A stretch of DNA of 64,000 nt from Strigops habroptila (taxonomy: Eukaryota > Chordata > Aves > Psittaciformes > Psittacidae): contig NC_044288.2 in assembly GCF_004027225.2 (NCBI RefSeq), forward strand, positions 22,454,744 to 22,518,743, written 5' to 3'. The translations under genes and the position numbers were made by a program. Under the pieces are notes generated by a model. It was not told the origin of the DNA, did no database searches, and saw nothing but the letters and a program-made list of their open reading frames with translations. Positions 1 to 12,700 of the stretch are shown here, piece after piece (position 1 is the first letter of the stretch; every line of letters begins with the position of its first letter).

Positions 1-1499
1 AGAGTTTCCAGCATCACTTTCAGTGGCTTTATCATTGCAGAGGGTGAATGGAGCAACTCTTTGGAGATGCCAGTGCAAGACCTTTCACTTCTTAAAACCC
101 AATGTGGTATTTGGGGGGAAGGTAGCTGAAGGAATGTGCTGCTGAGAGAGGGAGTCCATGCACCAGCTGATAGAACTGTTTTTTTCCAGGGCTCTTTGTC
201 TTGAGTTTCCACACTGAATCTGTCATACACATGCAGAGGCTTCCTTGCTGTTTGTTCTTGATGCTTTTGTTTCACTGATGGCATCTGTCTGACTCAGAGA
301 ATAAGCGTGAACAATGGGTGCCCAAAGAACTTCGTATTTCTACTCAGGGCTAATTCTGTCTAGTTAAGGATGCCAGAGCATCAGGCCAGCATGCTAAAAA
401 GCAACCTCCAAACTCCATGGGATGCTTTGGATTCCAGTGTAACAGTCTGGACTATTCCAGCGTAAAATCCTGCCTGCTTGCAGCACGGGATGGGGCAAAC
501 AATGTCACAAAGGCAAGAGGAGCAGGGACTGGAGCATCAAAGGGAACCACATCCCGCATCAAAGGGGTCAGAAAGGGGGAATGGCAGAGAGGCTGGCAGG
601 AGCACAGAGGACCCCTTTGTGCATCGATCACAACGTTGCTCTGTGCCCGCGCTGTCGGGGCAGATGGCTGGGCAGCACCTTCTCATCAGGCAGGAAGCTG
701 ATAAGAAATATGACTTGTCTCTAAGCCAGCATGGCTTTTCCTTCTCTTTCTTCTTCCAGCCAGTTGAATGCATCCAGAGCATTATCTCTGCTTGGTACTG
801 ACTTTAGCAGCACTGGCTTAATGTAATTACTGAATAGCAGCCAAATACACTTGTGCCGCATAACCCTGGAAGGGCTGGACTTGTCAGAGTCCTCTGCAGT
901 GAGCACAGCCCTGCTGCTGGAGGATGGGGATCCTGGCAGGTGAGGGTGGCCCTGTGGGACCAGTGGCAGCTCTGCTGCTCCCTCTTCCCCCACCTCCATC
1001 TGAATGGTAACGTGCCATGGCTATTGATAATTGCTCAGCTCCCGGCTGCCCTGCTGCTTCCTCCAGGGCACAAGGTGCCCTGTCAAGTGGAAAATGCCAT
1101 GCCCTGTAGGAATTGCAAGCAAAGGATGCTCTCTGCTCTGTGGCGTGGTCATGAGCATCCCAGAGCCCTGGGACATGAAGCAGCACGTGCCTCTGAGCTC
1201 GCCGCGAGGGAGCGGAGGGGAAGAGATGATCTCTTCTGCTCCTGAGGAGGCAGCCCAAGGGCTCTGTGTTTGCTCAGCTTTTGGTTGCCAACTCTGGTTT
1301 GCTTCTTACCAGTCAGGATTCAAGTTGGCATGTTTGGGAGCCCATCTTGGAGAAGGAGCAGGAAGGTTTGGCTTGCGAGGTCATCCGTAACACGTAAAAA
1401 CCAAATGCAAATGTGAAGAGGCCAGAGCATAACTCATTTATAAAAAGAATTCACAGTGCTTGCACAGCAGCGTACCAAGCCAAGACCCATTCTCAGGCA

Positions 1500-1770
1500 T
1501 TGCAGGCTCTTTCTCTCAATTATTTACTCTCCTTATCTTCCCCTCTCCCCTCCTCTGACATGCTGCACCATTTCTCACTGCTAATTTCCTCTCCGTCGCA
1601 TAGGGCTGACATGCTGCTTTCCTTGCTCTCGTTTCCTAACATCTTCTCTCCTGCCTTCCCTCCCCGTTTTCTTTCTCCTCCGATTCAAAGCCGCTCCCTG
1701 AATAACTGCTGTCATATTCCCTCTTCTCCCATCCCTCTCCTCACCCATTTTGCCTGTGTGCTTTACTCAA
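1500..1770 (+). repeat. Pyrimidine-rich low-complexity stretch
   Basis: Runs of C and T dominate the + strand here (for example cttatcttcccctctcccct), interrupted by mixed sequence. It is a long polypyrimidine stretch in the SIL1 intron with no acceptor leading into a recognisable exon. It may simply be low-complexity drift. Confidence 0.5.
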
Positions 1771-2782
1771 GAGCTCTTTTGATCTTTGGCTTTCTTCTGT
1801 GCTGATTTCAGTGGCCTGAAGCGAGGCAGGAGCTGCTGCCTCACAGCATCCTCTGCCACCCAGAGAGGTTAATAACTTCAAGTCTTTGAGTTTGGGGGTT
1901 TTCTGGGTTTGAAATGGCGAGTCAGGGAAGGAGGTCTCACAGCAGACTCCAGTTAAGAAAAATAAATACATCTTCAAAATGAAGTTTAGAGCACAATTTC
2001 TATTCTGTGGCTGAGGTGTCTCGGTGACGCTGGGGCTGACCTGAAGGACTCTGCTGCTGATGAGTTTACAGCAAGGGTTGGTTTTACCAATGCTGATTCT
2101 GGATGCATACTTCTGCTTGTCAGTGCATTCCCTCTTGAGCAGAAGTCAATGTCCAATTCCAGCATTAAAACAGCCTCGGAGCTTTTACAGAGGCTGAGTA
2201 ATAAAAGGACCCATTGGCAGCTGAAATTGGGTTGCTGCATAGATTTCTTTGTAGATGAAGATGGGCCTGCAGAAAAGTAAGAGGTCTGGCAGGTCCGTAT
2301 TACAGGGACAATTAAAAGAATAGGATCTGAAAGGATACAAAAGCTGCTGCAAATCCTGAATCAGCCCCAGCAGACCTGCAGAGATCAGCTTTCTGTCACC
2401 AGCTCTGCAGAGGGACAGCAAGTGGCAGGTATTGTCCTGTTGGGGAGAAGAGATGAGCTGTAACTCCCCAGGTTCTGCTTTGGTAAAGACATACCCATAG
2501 GACATAAAACTAAGTAGCTTCCTCATTCTCTTGGGTACCTAAAATATCTGATTTGTGGCCAATTTTGGTGAAGGTACATGGTTGAGATAAATTTAACACT
2601 AAGTATGAAGTCACTGTTGACTGAAGGTGTTCAGACTGGAGTGCGATGCCTGGGCCTGGCATACCTGCACACCTTGTGGTGTTCATGCTGTCCCACCCCA
2701 GCAGGGGTTCTGCTGGAGGAAGGTGGGGAAGTCAGTTTGCCCAGCTGATAACTCGTTTTTATGTTATATCTACAAACATAAA

Positions 2783-3238
2783 ATCACAGAATCCCAGACT
2801 GGTTTGGGTGGAAGGGACCTTAAAGCTCCTCCAGTTCCAACCCCTGCCACGGGCAGGGACACCTTCCACTAGAGCAGGTTGCTCCAAGCCCCTGTGTCCA
2901 ACCTGGCCTTGAACACTGCCAGGGATGGGGCAGCCACAGCTTCTCTGGGAAAAGTCTGTGCAAGCGCCTCAGCACCCTCACAGGGAAGAGCTGCTGCCTC
3001 AGAGCTCATCTCAATCTCCCCTCTGGCAGGTTAAAGCCATTCCCCTTGTCCTGTCCCTACAGGCCCTTGTCCAAAGCCCCTCTCCAGGTTTCCTGGAGCC
3101 CCTTTAGGCCCTGGAGCTGCTCTAAGGTCTCCCCTTCAGGAGCCTTCTCTTCTCCAGGCTGCCCCAGCCCAGCTCTCTCAGCCTGGCTCCAGAGCAGAGC
3201 TGCTCCAGCCCTCGCAGCAGCTCCGGGGCCTCCTCTGG
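2783..3238 (-). mobile_element. CR1 LINE 3'-end fragment (copy 1)
   Basis: Read on the - strand, this is the 3' end of CR1. It starts at the segment just after the family's 'ccagaggaggccccgg' block and finishes in 'ctgggattctgtgatt'. It is 5'-truncated like most LINE insertions, and antisense to SIL1. It carries the variant block AAAAGTCTGTG (2949-2960) in place of the commoner GCACCCTGTG, shared with the copies at 16737, 55594 and 60176. Confidence 0.93.
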
Positions 3239-4287
3239 GCCATATGCTGTTGTCTCCCCATCTTCCTGGGACGAGAAATGTTAAAATCCTAAACCCAATT
3301 TTTTTGCACACACAATTCTGAGTGTTCATCAGATTCCCTTTTGAACTGAAAAAAAGAAAGAAAAAATCCTTGAAAATCCAAATGCATCGATTTTACTTTG
3401 GACTGAATTCTGTACTTGAAGCACTTTGTGCTGTTTCTCTGGATTTTGTTTGCAAGCCCTTTGGAACTCTTTTTAATCTCCTCTCCAAGAACAGATGGCC
3501 ACTGTGATTTGTGCCTCGTTAGCCCCACGTCTGCTTCAAGTCAGAGACTGATGAATCCCCATCAGTGTTTAAACTTCTCCCTACTGGCAGTGAGTCCAAT
3601 ATTGTTTGCTTTAGAAAACCCATTGTTCAGGCTGCCCTAAGGGGAACCCCCTGGCTGACCCCTCTAATCGGGGACTGGCTTTTCCTTGTCACATCCACAT
3701 GAAGTTGTTGATGGTCCTCATGAAAAAAGCCCAGAGCCACCCATGCTCTGTGCTGCAAGCAAGGGGTGATGCTGCCCGTGTGCCGTGGCTGCTGGCAGGC
3801 TCTTAAACAGCCTCAACTCCTGGTGCTGCAATTAGAGCATCAATTAATTGCATTTGCAAAACAAGCAATTCTCTGGGGTTCCAGCAAAGGCCTGCTCAGA
3901 GGAGAGCGAGCACAGAACTGGTGGGGTTTCTGACATCATGTTATCGACCACAGTTTTGACATCAGCTGAATTACTGAAATATGTGTCAAGCATGGTTTTG
4001 ATAGCTAATCAAAGCATGTGTGTGTTCAGTGGGTGATAACAGCCACCTGTCAGTAAACTGTGCTTCTGCAACCATGACATCCCTGCTCACAGGCACTATT
4101 GAAAATATATGAAATTCAAGCCATAGTTGTTCTCTCTTAGTTTGCAATTGCTTTTTCAGACTCAGCCCTGGTTAGTCCAGGAGGGAAGCGCTGCTGTGCT
4201 TCCTGGAGCAAGGCGTTCTGCTGGGGTTGCTGTGTGGAGTCTGGCTGGGGGGTTTGTGCTGATGGGAGCCTGCTCTCTCCCCATCAG

Positions 4288-4409
4288 GTGGACAATGCTA
4301 AGGACTTCCTCTCCATGGGCGGCCTCCAGTTGGTGATCCACGGGCTGAACAGCAGCGAGGCCACGCTGAAGGAGCACTCTGCCTTCGTCCTGGGAGCCGC
4401 GCTGTCCAG
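4288..4409 (+). CDS. SIL1: SIL1 coding exon (first of four in window)
   Basis: This exon encodes 40 residues plus two bases of a split serine codon, beginning [14 protein letters not shown] and ending [14 protein letters not shown] ([11 protein letters not shown]). This is the start of the armadillo-like helical repeats of SIL1, the ER-lumenal nucleotide-exchange factor that opens the ATPase domain of BiP (HSPA5) to release ADP. An acceptor AG precedes at 4286-4287 and the donor gtgagc follows at 4410. The exon enters in phase 0 and leaves after two bases (AG), which the next exon completes with C to give Ser. The pattern VDNA..GGL..V..LNS...L.E.AAFVLGAA is what I recall of vertebrate SIL1, so the assignment is firm. 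The ER signal peptide and N-terminal regulatory segment are outside the window. Confidence 0.95.
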
Positions 4410-4892
4410 GTGAGCTCCGGCCCACCTCGCGACACCCCACGGGCCCTGTGCTTCCCTTCATCTCTTGACTCATTCCTAACAGCAGGAGCTGACAGCTTCT
4501 CTCACCCTGTGACCACCACATTGTCTTCTCGCCTGCCTAGCCCTTTCCTTCCAGCACCGCTTGCCCTGCTCTTCTCCTCAGTGAGTCCTCATCCTGCTGG
4601 TTAGACTTAGCCAGAAGTAATTCGGTGTGGAAGCTATGGTTGCTTCCTGATTTCCCTGGGCTTCTTGTTTTCATAGAGTTTGAGAGGAATAATTCTGCCT
4701 CCCCTTCTCTCCCTTTGGCAGCCCTCTCTGGGGGAAGATCTGGAGGATGGTGCTGTTATAAGTACCTCAGGGAGCACCCTTCTCCTCTTCCTTTCTCCTG
4801 TGTCGCTTTTGCGTAGCGAGATGCTGATTTCAGAAACACAGCAACTCCTGTGGTCTTTGGAGGGGGTTTTATCCCCATGGACATGTACCCCC

Positions 4893-4916
4893 ATGGACAC
4901 CCTAAGGGGTGTCCAT
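4893..4916. repeat. Perfect 10-bp inverted repeat, 4-nt loop
   Basis: ATGGACACCC (4893-4902) and GGGTGTCCAT (4907-4916) are exact reverse complements separated by TAAG. A further CCCCATGGACA occurs just upstream (4873-4883), so the unit is partly duplicated. The function is unknown. Confidence 0.75.
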
Positions 4917-7119
4917 TAGACATGGCATTAGGAGTGGGGTCAACAGGTCTGAAGGACATTTGTGGTTCACTGGAAGGTGGCTGTTGCCCGAAGCAGCCCA
5001 GTCTGCCTCGTGCTAGGGCACGGCATGCAGTGCTACAGGTGGAACTGTGTGAGCTCGATGTTTTATTGGTGCCCTTTCTGTTTTATGGGTTTTGGGGCTT
5101 TGTGGTGTGTGTATGTTGCACATTCACAGGTACAGAGGCTTTAGAAATGTATGGGATGGACCCAAACTTCAGGGTCAGAAGTGCAGAGTGAAGATTGTAA
5201 GTCAGGACTGTTATTATCTGCCTATTTCTAGGCCTAAAAATACAGTCACCTGTCCACCATTATAGATTATTTATCACTTAGTTTAATATATAGTCTACAA
5301 ATCTACATTTCTTTTGCAATCTTGTATACAATGCAGTTGCTTCTCAGCATGTGTGAAGGAATTTGGCCTTATGGACAGCAGCAGGTACCCAGATTTACAC
5401 CAGGAAAGGATCCATCTTGTAGTCCGAAACGGAGCTTGACTTATTGATCACAAGAAGATACACTCTTTCGCATCACAAACACAAACCCACTCCTCATGTT
5501 CTGGCATATCTTAATGTTTGAAATAATGTCATTGTTTCCTTAGGTTCTTTTAGTAGCCTGTAGACTCTTAATTATATGTTTCATAAAAGAGAAAATCATG
5601 CAGAGGGTCTGGAAACATTTGCAGGTAACTTGCAAAATGACAGGGACTATTAAATCACTTCTTTCCTGATTTAGCTAATGTGGCATGGTCAAGACTGAAG
5701 AAACTCGTGGGCTCATAATATGTGCGTGTATCAGTGCCCATGAAACTAATGCTTTTGTATAGCATCCCTCACTTAATTGCAAGTGCCCTTCTTTGGACAG
5801 AAGCAACCTCTTTTCTAATATGACTGTTAAAATACTGCTTTGGAAACTTTTAGACCTTTTTTCTTTAAAGGACATTCTGACAGATGGTAATTTGGAGTGG
5901 TTTGGATGATGTATTGTCTGAGAGCTCAGCTCCAAAATGTGAGGGATATTACGTCTGGGTTTTGGGTTTGCTTTTTCCTTGCTGTGTTTAAGCTTTCTCA
6001 TTAGACACCTCCATGCCAACATGTCTGTTTTGTGCTATCTGCTGAATTTGTTTGTTCATACATTTCTCTGCTTACTCCATGCTCCATTTAAACTGCTTGG
6101 GGCATTTCAGGTACTTCACACTAAGCATCTTCTGATGCCTTGTGCTTTTCTGAGGAGTTGTTGCTTATTTCCTTCACTCCAGGTTGTTCCTTGGGGCCTC
6201 AAGGACTTCGCAGTAAATGCCGAGAGGTGCCACAGTTCACTGGGCTGTGGGGACGTGATCTGATCTATGTTGTGTGCTCGGGGCTGGTACCAGGTCCTGC
6301 GTTGGCTGCTGAGCCGGGTGATGATCTGCTGCTCACCAAATGGGTCTGTGGCCACCTCCCAGGTCACTTCAGCCAGGTTGGCTCAGGCTGGTGGTTTCAA
6401 GCCAGGCAAAGCTTCCCAGAGGAAATCAGGGCATGATCATAGCAGCTCCTCAATGCAGTCTGGGAAGTCATTAACTCTTGGCAAAGCTGGATCTGGCAGA
6501 GGGAGCTTGGCATTTTCTGTAGGCAGCAGAAAACCACCGGACCCTGAGAGTCTCAGACGTGCTTGGGGCACATCCAGAACTTTCCAACTCTTAAAAATAT
6601 ACAGGTCTTCTCCAGATTTGTGTTGTCCTTAACTCTAATCAGGCAATGAAGCAGGTAAGGGGTGGAGCAGGCAGCTGCATCAGCCAGGGTTTTGCCTGCA
6701 TGCAGTCTGGCTGGAACCTGACCCAGAGGTCTGGCTGTGCTGAAGACTGGTTTGGGATAAATGGGTTTTCAAGTGGATCAGCATCTTGAGCCAACAGGCT
6801 GGGTGCCTGGCCAAAACATTGGATCAGCAAAGGTAATAGGAAGAGAAAGAGGAAGAGAAGGCACAGCAGGGGCAGCTGAAGATTTCTTCCTCCTGATATC
6901 ACTCCTATTTATTTGGCTTAAATTGGACTTGAAAGGCAGCCTTAGCATAGCCGAGTCTGGTCCTCAAGGCAAAGGGTCCCAGGGTCTAGCGACCGGGGTG
7001 CTGCCTGCACCAATGCTGTCCTCCTGGCATCCATTTGCCTCTGTCTGTAAGCCTCTGCCATGTAAGAGTATGACCTGATAGGGAAGAAATCAAGGTTTCA
7101 TCGCTCGTTTCTCTTATGT

Positions 7120-7990
7120 GTCCTTCATTTTAGGTGTTTGGGGTTTAATCGCTGAGTCTGTGACCAAAACAAACATTGTTCCATCTGGTAGAGCGTTGTG
7201 AGCAGTGCCCTCATTGCAACTCTATAACCTCATCCACAGTCTTACTGGTTTTAAACCTTTAACAAAATGTTTTCCATTCAGCAGTTTACAAAAGTAAACT
7301 TCATTTGAACAATTCTCAAGTGCTCTGATTGCAAATAAAAGTTAAATGCACTAACAAAAATAATTGCTAGGCATGTGGGATTGTACATTTAGCTATCCGT
7401 AATTCACTAACAGTATATGCCAATACACAACATTATCTGGATTTTCAGTGATTGCATTAGCATAAAAGCATGTTAGCATTTATCTGGTGGTACTAACATT
7501 TAAATATATATAAGTATGAAATATTAAGATAGGGCATTTTGGAGGCAAGTGAAACTACTGTCTCTAAAACGTTCCTGCATATTTTTGAAGGTACACTCCA
7601 GTGTCTTTGGATGACAGTCAGCATTCGCACCATTGGGTCCAAACATTGCAAAAATGTCAATGTTTTATGCAAAGAGGAGCTATATTAAGCTTAAAAAGAT
7701 CGCTGATGAGAGAAGTGTCTTCTGATGTCCTCTAAGCTATTTACAGGCAGCATCTTCCTTTGTTCATAGCCCAGCTAGGCCTCTGCGCAATTTCTCTCTC
7801 CATGTTTCACAAGACAGGAAATGTTAGCCAGAAAGGATTATGCTTGTGATTAAAACCTCAGTTTTGAAAAACTTTACCTCCAGGAAACGTTTTTCCACAC
7901 CAATAATTTGAACATTTTAATATTTTGTAATAAAAGGATTTTTGTAATCCGTTTAGAAGGAGAATAATAATTTATGTCGAATGCATTCTT
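7120..7990. other. AT-rich intronic block without recognisable repeat
   Basis: This stretch is markedly richer in A and T than its surroundings. It has no CR1 similarity and no coding frame I recognise. It contains homeodomain-type TAAT cores and TTTAAATATATATAA. It could be a conserved non-coding element or simply an AT-rich island; sequence alone cannot decide. Confidence 0.35.
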
Positions 7991-8568
7991 GAAGCTTTGT
8001 CCCAAATGCTCCCTGTATGCTTAGGGGTGAATTTAGAGGTGAGGATGGAGAGAAGCTGAGCCCTGGGACCTTCAGGGCAAAGTGAAGCAGTTTGTGTTCC
8101 ATGAGGAGAGGACAGAACATATACAAGGTGAGATTTCAGCATGGCTAAAGTGGGGAGCCAGGGGGAAAGTTGTTTGTGCATCTGCATTGAGAGATTTGTG
8201 GTGGATTCATTGCTTGGCCAGTCCTTTAAAAATCCATGCGCTGTTCAAACTGGGTATCTGGGGACAGGATTTCAGACTGATGGTCTCAGCTTGCATTTGT
8301 GTCTGTCCTAGCAGACATGGGGCAGTCCCCAGCACAGCCTCTTATACAATCCCAGTGCTACGAGGACCTTGCTGGTCCCTCTTTTGGCCCTAAGTGGTGA
8401 AACAAATGTAAGAGGACTTGGTAAAAACTTGGGAGCAAATTCATCACAGATAATAGCTCATGAATCATCTTGCAGCAGCACTCAGAGATGGCTTGTGTCA
8501 GGGTGTTGCTTGTCTTAACCATTTCCCACAAGATTAAACCCCTTAAACTATGATAGTGCATGAGAACC

Positions 8569-9092
8569 ACTGCAGTCCTGTGTCCAGCTCTGGGGCAACA
8601 GCACAAGAGGGATGTGGAGCTGCTGGAGCGAGGCCAGAGGAGGCCCCGGAGCTGCTGCGAGGGCTGGAGCAGCTCTGCTCTGGAGCCAGGCTGAGAGAGC
8701 TGGGCTGGGGCAGCCTGGAGAAGAGAAGGCTCCTGAAGGGGAGACCTTAGAGCAGCTCCAGGGCCTAAAGGGGCTCCAGGAAACCTGGAGAGGGGCTTTG
8801 GCCAAGGGCCTGCAGGGACAGGCCAAGGGGAATGGCTTTAACCTGCCAGAGGGGAGATTGAGATGAGCTCTGAGGCAGCAGCTCTTCCCTGTGAGGGTGC
8901 TGAGGCGCTGGCACAGGGTGCCCAGAGAAGCTGTGGCTGCCCCATCCCTGGCAGTGTTCAAGGCCAGGTTGGACACAGGGGCTTGGAGCAACCTGCTCTA
9001 GTGGAAGGTGTCCCTGCCCGTGACAGGGGGCTGGAACTTTAAGCTTGAGCTTTAAGCTCCCTTCCAACCCAAACCACTCTGTGATTCTATGA
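8569..9092 (+). mobile_element. CR1 LINE 3'-end fragment (copy 2, longest)
   Basis: This is the longest CR1 copy here, starting in the 'gtccagctctggggc' segment upstream of the common truncation points and ending in 'ctctgtgattctatga'. It is sense to SIL1. Near the 3' end the usual 'gaactggatgagctttaagctccc' is altered: GCTTTAAGCT-like sequence is duplicated (about 9037-9060), a small internal tandem change. It carries the common GGGTGCCCAGAG block. Confidence 0.94.
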
Positions 9093-10433
9093 ACATCGCA
9101 ATCACTATTATTCATGTTACCCAGCTCTGAGGATTGTTCAGAGCTTGCACCATTTTAGTAAAGCAAAGAGAGGCCTAATACGTGTATCTGCTTTTCAGAA
9201 GAGCCCTGAGTGGTGGCTCTGCTGCCTCCCTGCCCAGTGCTGTGCCGGGCTGCCTGGGTAGCGCTCAGCATCGTCACGTCAGGCTGTTGTCCGTTCTGCT
9301 TCCTCCCCTTGTGTTCTTTGGGAGGAGGGATGGGCAATGCTGTCTCCCTGCCCCTGCTCTACCCATCAGTATTTCAGTAGTGGCCACTCTCCCAGGGTAC
9401 ACAATGTGTGTGTTTTGTCAGAGAAGCACCAGCTTCTTCAGCGTGTCTTTGTCAAGAGAAAAAACTTCCCCCAGATGTAATGATTTTGGGTTAAGTCCAG
9501 CTGCGCAGTGGAGCTGGTTGACACTTGCTGCTGTTAAATAACGTTAAGGCCCAGCAATAAACCCAGGAAAAGTAAAATTAAAGACCTTGCCTCGATGCTG
9601 TCTTGTAAGGACATAAGAATTTCTGGGCAGAGAAATAAATCTAGTTAGCTTAACAAGCACTGTCCCTACCCATTTATTTCAAATCCATCTTCATGTTCAT
9701 CCCTTCCTCCTCCAGCTTCTCCTTTTACATCCTCCAGTCTTCGCCCGTCTCTTTACCCATTTCCACTGTGTTTTGCAGTGGTTTGCTAGCGCTGCCTGTT
9801 TGCCACCTCCCCACTGCAGTAATTCCAGCTCGACTCCCTGCCCGCTTTTAATTTGTTGCTTTGTAGATTGTCTCTTCTATTTTTATTTGAACTCCTGACT
9901 TGTGTGGAGTTATCAGCCTCACTGCACTTAATTCCCAATTAATTTGATTGGGTCACCTCATTTTTTTTTCCCCTGTAATGATAATGAACTCAACCTATTT
10001 AGCCTTTCCCCATTATGAATAACCTTAAAAACTGCAGTGCGGTAGAAAACTGTGCTTCATCCTTGTGGTTAATTACACAGAAGAAGAAATCCCTAAACAT
10101 TTTTCAGCATCTGAAATCTAACAAGAAAGTGTAATTAACTATGAAATAGTAAACTGCCATCCTTGTGCTCTGGGGAGGATGGAGAGAGCAGACCCTGAGA
10201 GAACAATCTAGAATCCACAGGTTGCTCCTGGTGCTTTGATGGTTTAGGTGTCTGGAAGGCGTCAGGGTCGGGTGCTTGTGCCATGCCAGGGATGTTTTCC
10301 CCAGGTACCTGCAACTGCTAGAGAGTTGACATGCTGGGGTGGACAGCTTAGCTTCACCCTGTGGGACTGGTTTTAGGTGGAGGATTCTCACTTCCGTAAA
10401 ATGTGGGAATTCTGGAGTGAGTTACCCCATTAG

Positions 10434-10767
10434 CAGCCTTGAGTACCTAAAGGGGCTGACAAGAAACCTGGGGAGGGGCTTTGGACAAGGGTCTGCAGGG
10501 ACAGGCCAAGGGGAATGGCTTTAACCTGCCAGAGGGGAGATTGAGATGAGCTCTGAGGCAGAAGCTCTTCCCTGTGAGGGTGCTGAGGCGCTGGCACAGG
10601 GTGCCCAGAGAAGCTGTGGCTGCCCCATCCCTGGCAGTGTTCAAGGCCAGGTTGGACACAGGGGCTTGGAGCAACCTGCTCTAGTGGAAGGTGTCCCTGC
10701 CCGTGGCAGGGGTTGGAACTGGATGAGCTTTGAGGTCCCTTCAACCCAAACCAGTCTGGGATTCTGA
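10434..10767 (+). mobile_element. CR1 LINE 3'-end fragment (copy 3)
   Basis: This 5'-truncated CR1 starts at 'cttgagtacctaaaggggct' and ends in 'cagtctgggattctgattc'. It has the 'gacaagaaacctgg' form also seen at 30197 and 60290, rather than 'ccaggaaacctgg'. It is sense to SIL1. Confidence 0.93.
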
Positions 10768-11417
10768 TTCAAGTGGACTGGGTTGGGCTGGTGGTGTGAG
10801 AGAGGACAAAGAGGTCAAGCAGTGAGGATGCACACTGCTCAAAGTGGAGTGTTTGGCCTCACATCTTCAGCAGCGATCAGACCTGCACAGTTCCCCCAGC
10901 ACTGAGGACTGCTGCATCTTCTTGGTTATCCCAGGACTGATCCTCAGCAGTGCAGGTAGTGCTTCCTTCACACAGGGATGAGTCCTCCCAGAGCAGTCAG
11001 TCCCCTGCTGCTCGCTGTTTTAAGACCTGTGTGAGGTGAGCACACAGCCCTATGGAAGAGCAGGTGCTGCCTGGGGTCAGGAGCAACAGGAAGCTGCTTC
11101 AGCCATGCTTCGCAGTACCCTCTCTTTAGCAGGGAGGTTGGCGACAAAACCTGCAGGAAAAACTCATTGCAGCCAGGTCATGCATTGTATAAACCACATT
11201 GTTTCTGTCTCTTCTCGTTTAGTAAATGCTCTCTGATAAAGCATTTGAGTTATTGTGGTGGTTTCCATTTGAAATATGCATTCAGACTGGCTACCTAATC
11301 ACTTCCTCCAAAAAAACCCAGCCCAAACTTGCTGTTTTTCAATATTGACCTGGTTTCATTGCTGGACACAACATGTATTCCTCTGTTTCTTCAGTCGCTA
11401 TTTATACATCCTTATCA

Positions 11418-11749
11418 CTCTCCACAGCTACCTCAAAGGAGGTTGTAGCAAGGTCAGTCTCCATTTCTTCTCCCAAGTAACAAGTGGTAGGACAAGAGGA
11501 AATGGCCTCAAGCTGTGCCAGGGGAGGTTTAGACTGAATATTAGGACAAATGTCTTCATCAGAAGAGTTGTCAAGCATTGGAACAGGCTGCCCACAGAAG
11601 TGGTGGAGTCACCATCCCTGGGGGTATTTACAAAATGTGTAGATGAGGCCCTTAGTGACATGCGTTAGTGGTGGGCTTGGCAGTGTGGGTTAATGATTGG
11701 ACTCGATCTTAAAGGTCTTTTCCAACCTAAATGATTCTATGATTCTATG
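11418..11749 (+). mobile_element. CR1 3'-end fragment of a second, older-looking subfamily (copy 4)
   Basis: It contains the classic avian CR1 pattern: 'aggaggttgtagcaaggt', 'tctcccaagtaacaagtg', 'ggaacaggctgcccacag', 'aaaggtcttttccaacct', ending 'gattctatgattctatg'. It differs strongly from the GC-rich copies that dominate this window and is more AT-rich, so it is a separate subfamily. It is sense to SIL1. Confidence 0.88.
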
Positions 11750-12700
11750 TTCTGTTTATCCTTTCTACTACAGCCTGTGCACTCAGCTAATGGCTTCACA
11801 ACCTTCAAAGATTTTTCCTACCTAACCACCTACATTATTTTCCTGACCTGCTGTGACTCTCCCATGTCGTGTGTTCTCTGCATTTCCTCCAAGTAATAGG
11901 TGCAAAACGCTCCACAAAGAAGAGGCATCTGCGTCTCCTCTTTAATCACGCATACAGGAGGCTGGAGCAGCCCATTGTTAGTGTGTTTCAGAAGGGAGGT
12001 TGAAAAAGTGCCTTGAATAGAACAAAGAAGCAAAGAATGGGAGGAAGACGAACAATGAGAGCAGGAAATGCGGGATCCAGCCTCAATTACGTACCTGCTC
12101 CCAGCAGGGTTTGGGGTGGACAGAACTGACCCCGCGATTACATTACAGCTATTGTCTGAGCTTGGATAGGAGGATCCAGATCCCATCTTGTCCTTTGTGG
12201 GTCCTGCTGTGTGCACCCTCCTACCCCTTCCCTGATTGTGGCTTTTGTTGGATTTAATTGCTGGCAAGGCTGTATGCAGCCAGCATGCAAAGGCAGATCC
12301 AGGTTTGTGGTCTGAATGGCAATGGCTGAATCAGGCTTTCAGAGAGGGGTCTTGGGGGGGATGCCCTCAGCTCCCATCTGCTGTCTGCTGGATTTATCCA
12401 TATTTACTCACCAGCCCTCTGTTGCTCCCCAGTCCTTCCTCTTGTGCTGAGGAGACAGACTGAGTGCTGGACCCAGAGCTTGCATAGGAGGCAAAATAGC
12501 ATGAGCGAGCAGCTGCAGGCTTTTGTGGCATCTAAGACTAGCCCTTGCCTCTCCTGACTAGAGGGATCAAGTCCCAGCAAGGAACCTTGTTCCTAGGTTG
12601 GCATCTTCCAGCTTAGTTATTCTCCTGACACAGTGTTTCGATAAGTTTTTCCTCATTTGTCTATTCATGTACTTTAACATTCATTGAAACAGTTGATTGT

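Larger units (their letters stand above)
1..4287 (+). other. SIL1: SIL1 intron, 3' part (upstream end outside window)
   Basis: This is intron sequence upstream of the first SIL1 exon in the window. It ends in a normal acceptor (tgctctctccccatcag, AG at 4286-4287). It holds one reverse CR1 copy (2783-3238), a long pyrimidine-rich stretch (about 1500-1770) and an A-rich purine tract near 3348-3368. I looked for the preceding SIL1 exon, which should end just before the Val-Asp-Asn-Ala start of the next exon in phase 0, and did not find it here. It probably lies left of the window. No other gene is evident. Confidence 0.8.

Noticed and set aside
417..1390. Overlapping 80-130-codon frames near the left edge
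   Set aside because: Several frames are open on both strands at once, with low-complexity content and no domain. They lie in the SIL1 intron.
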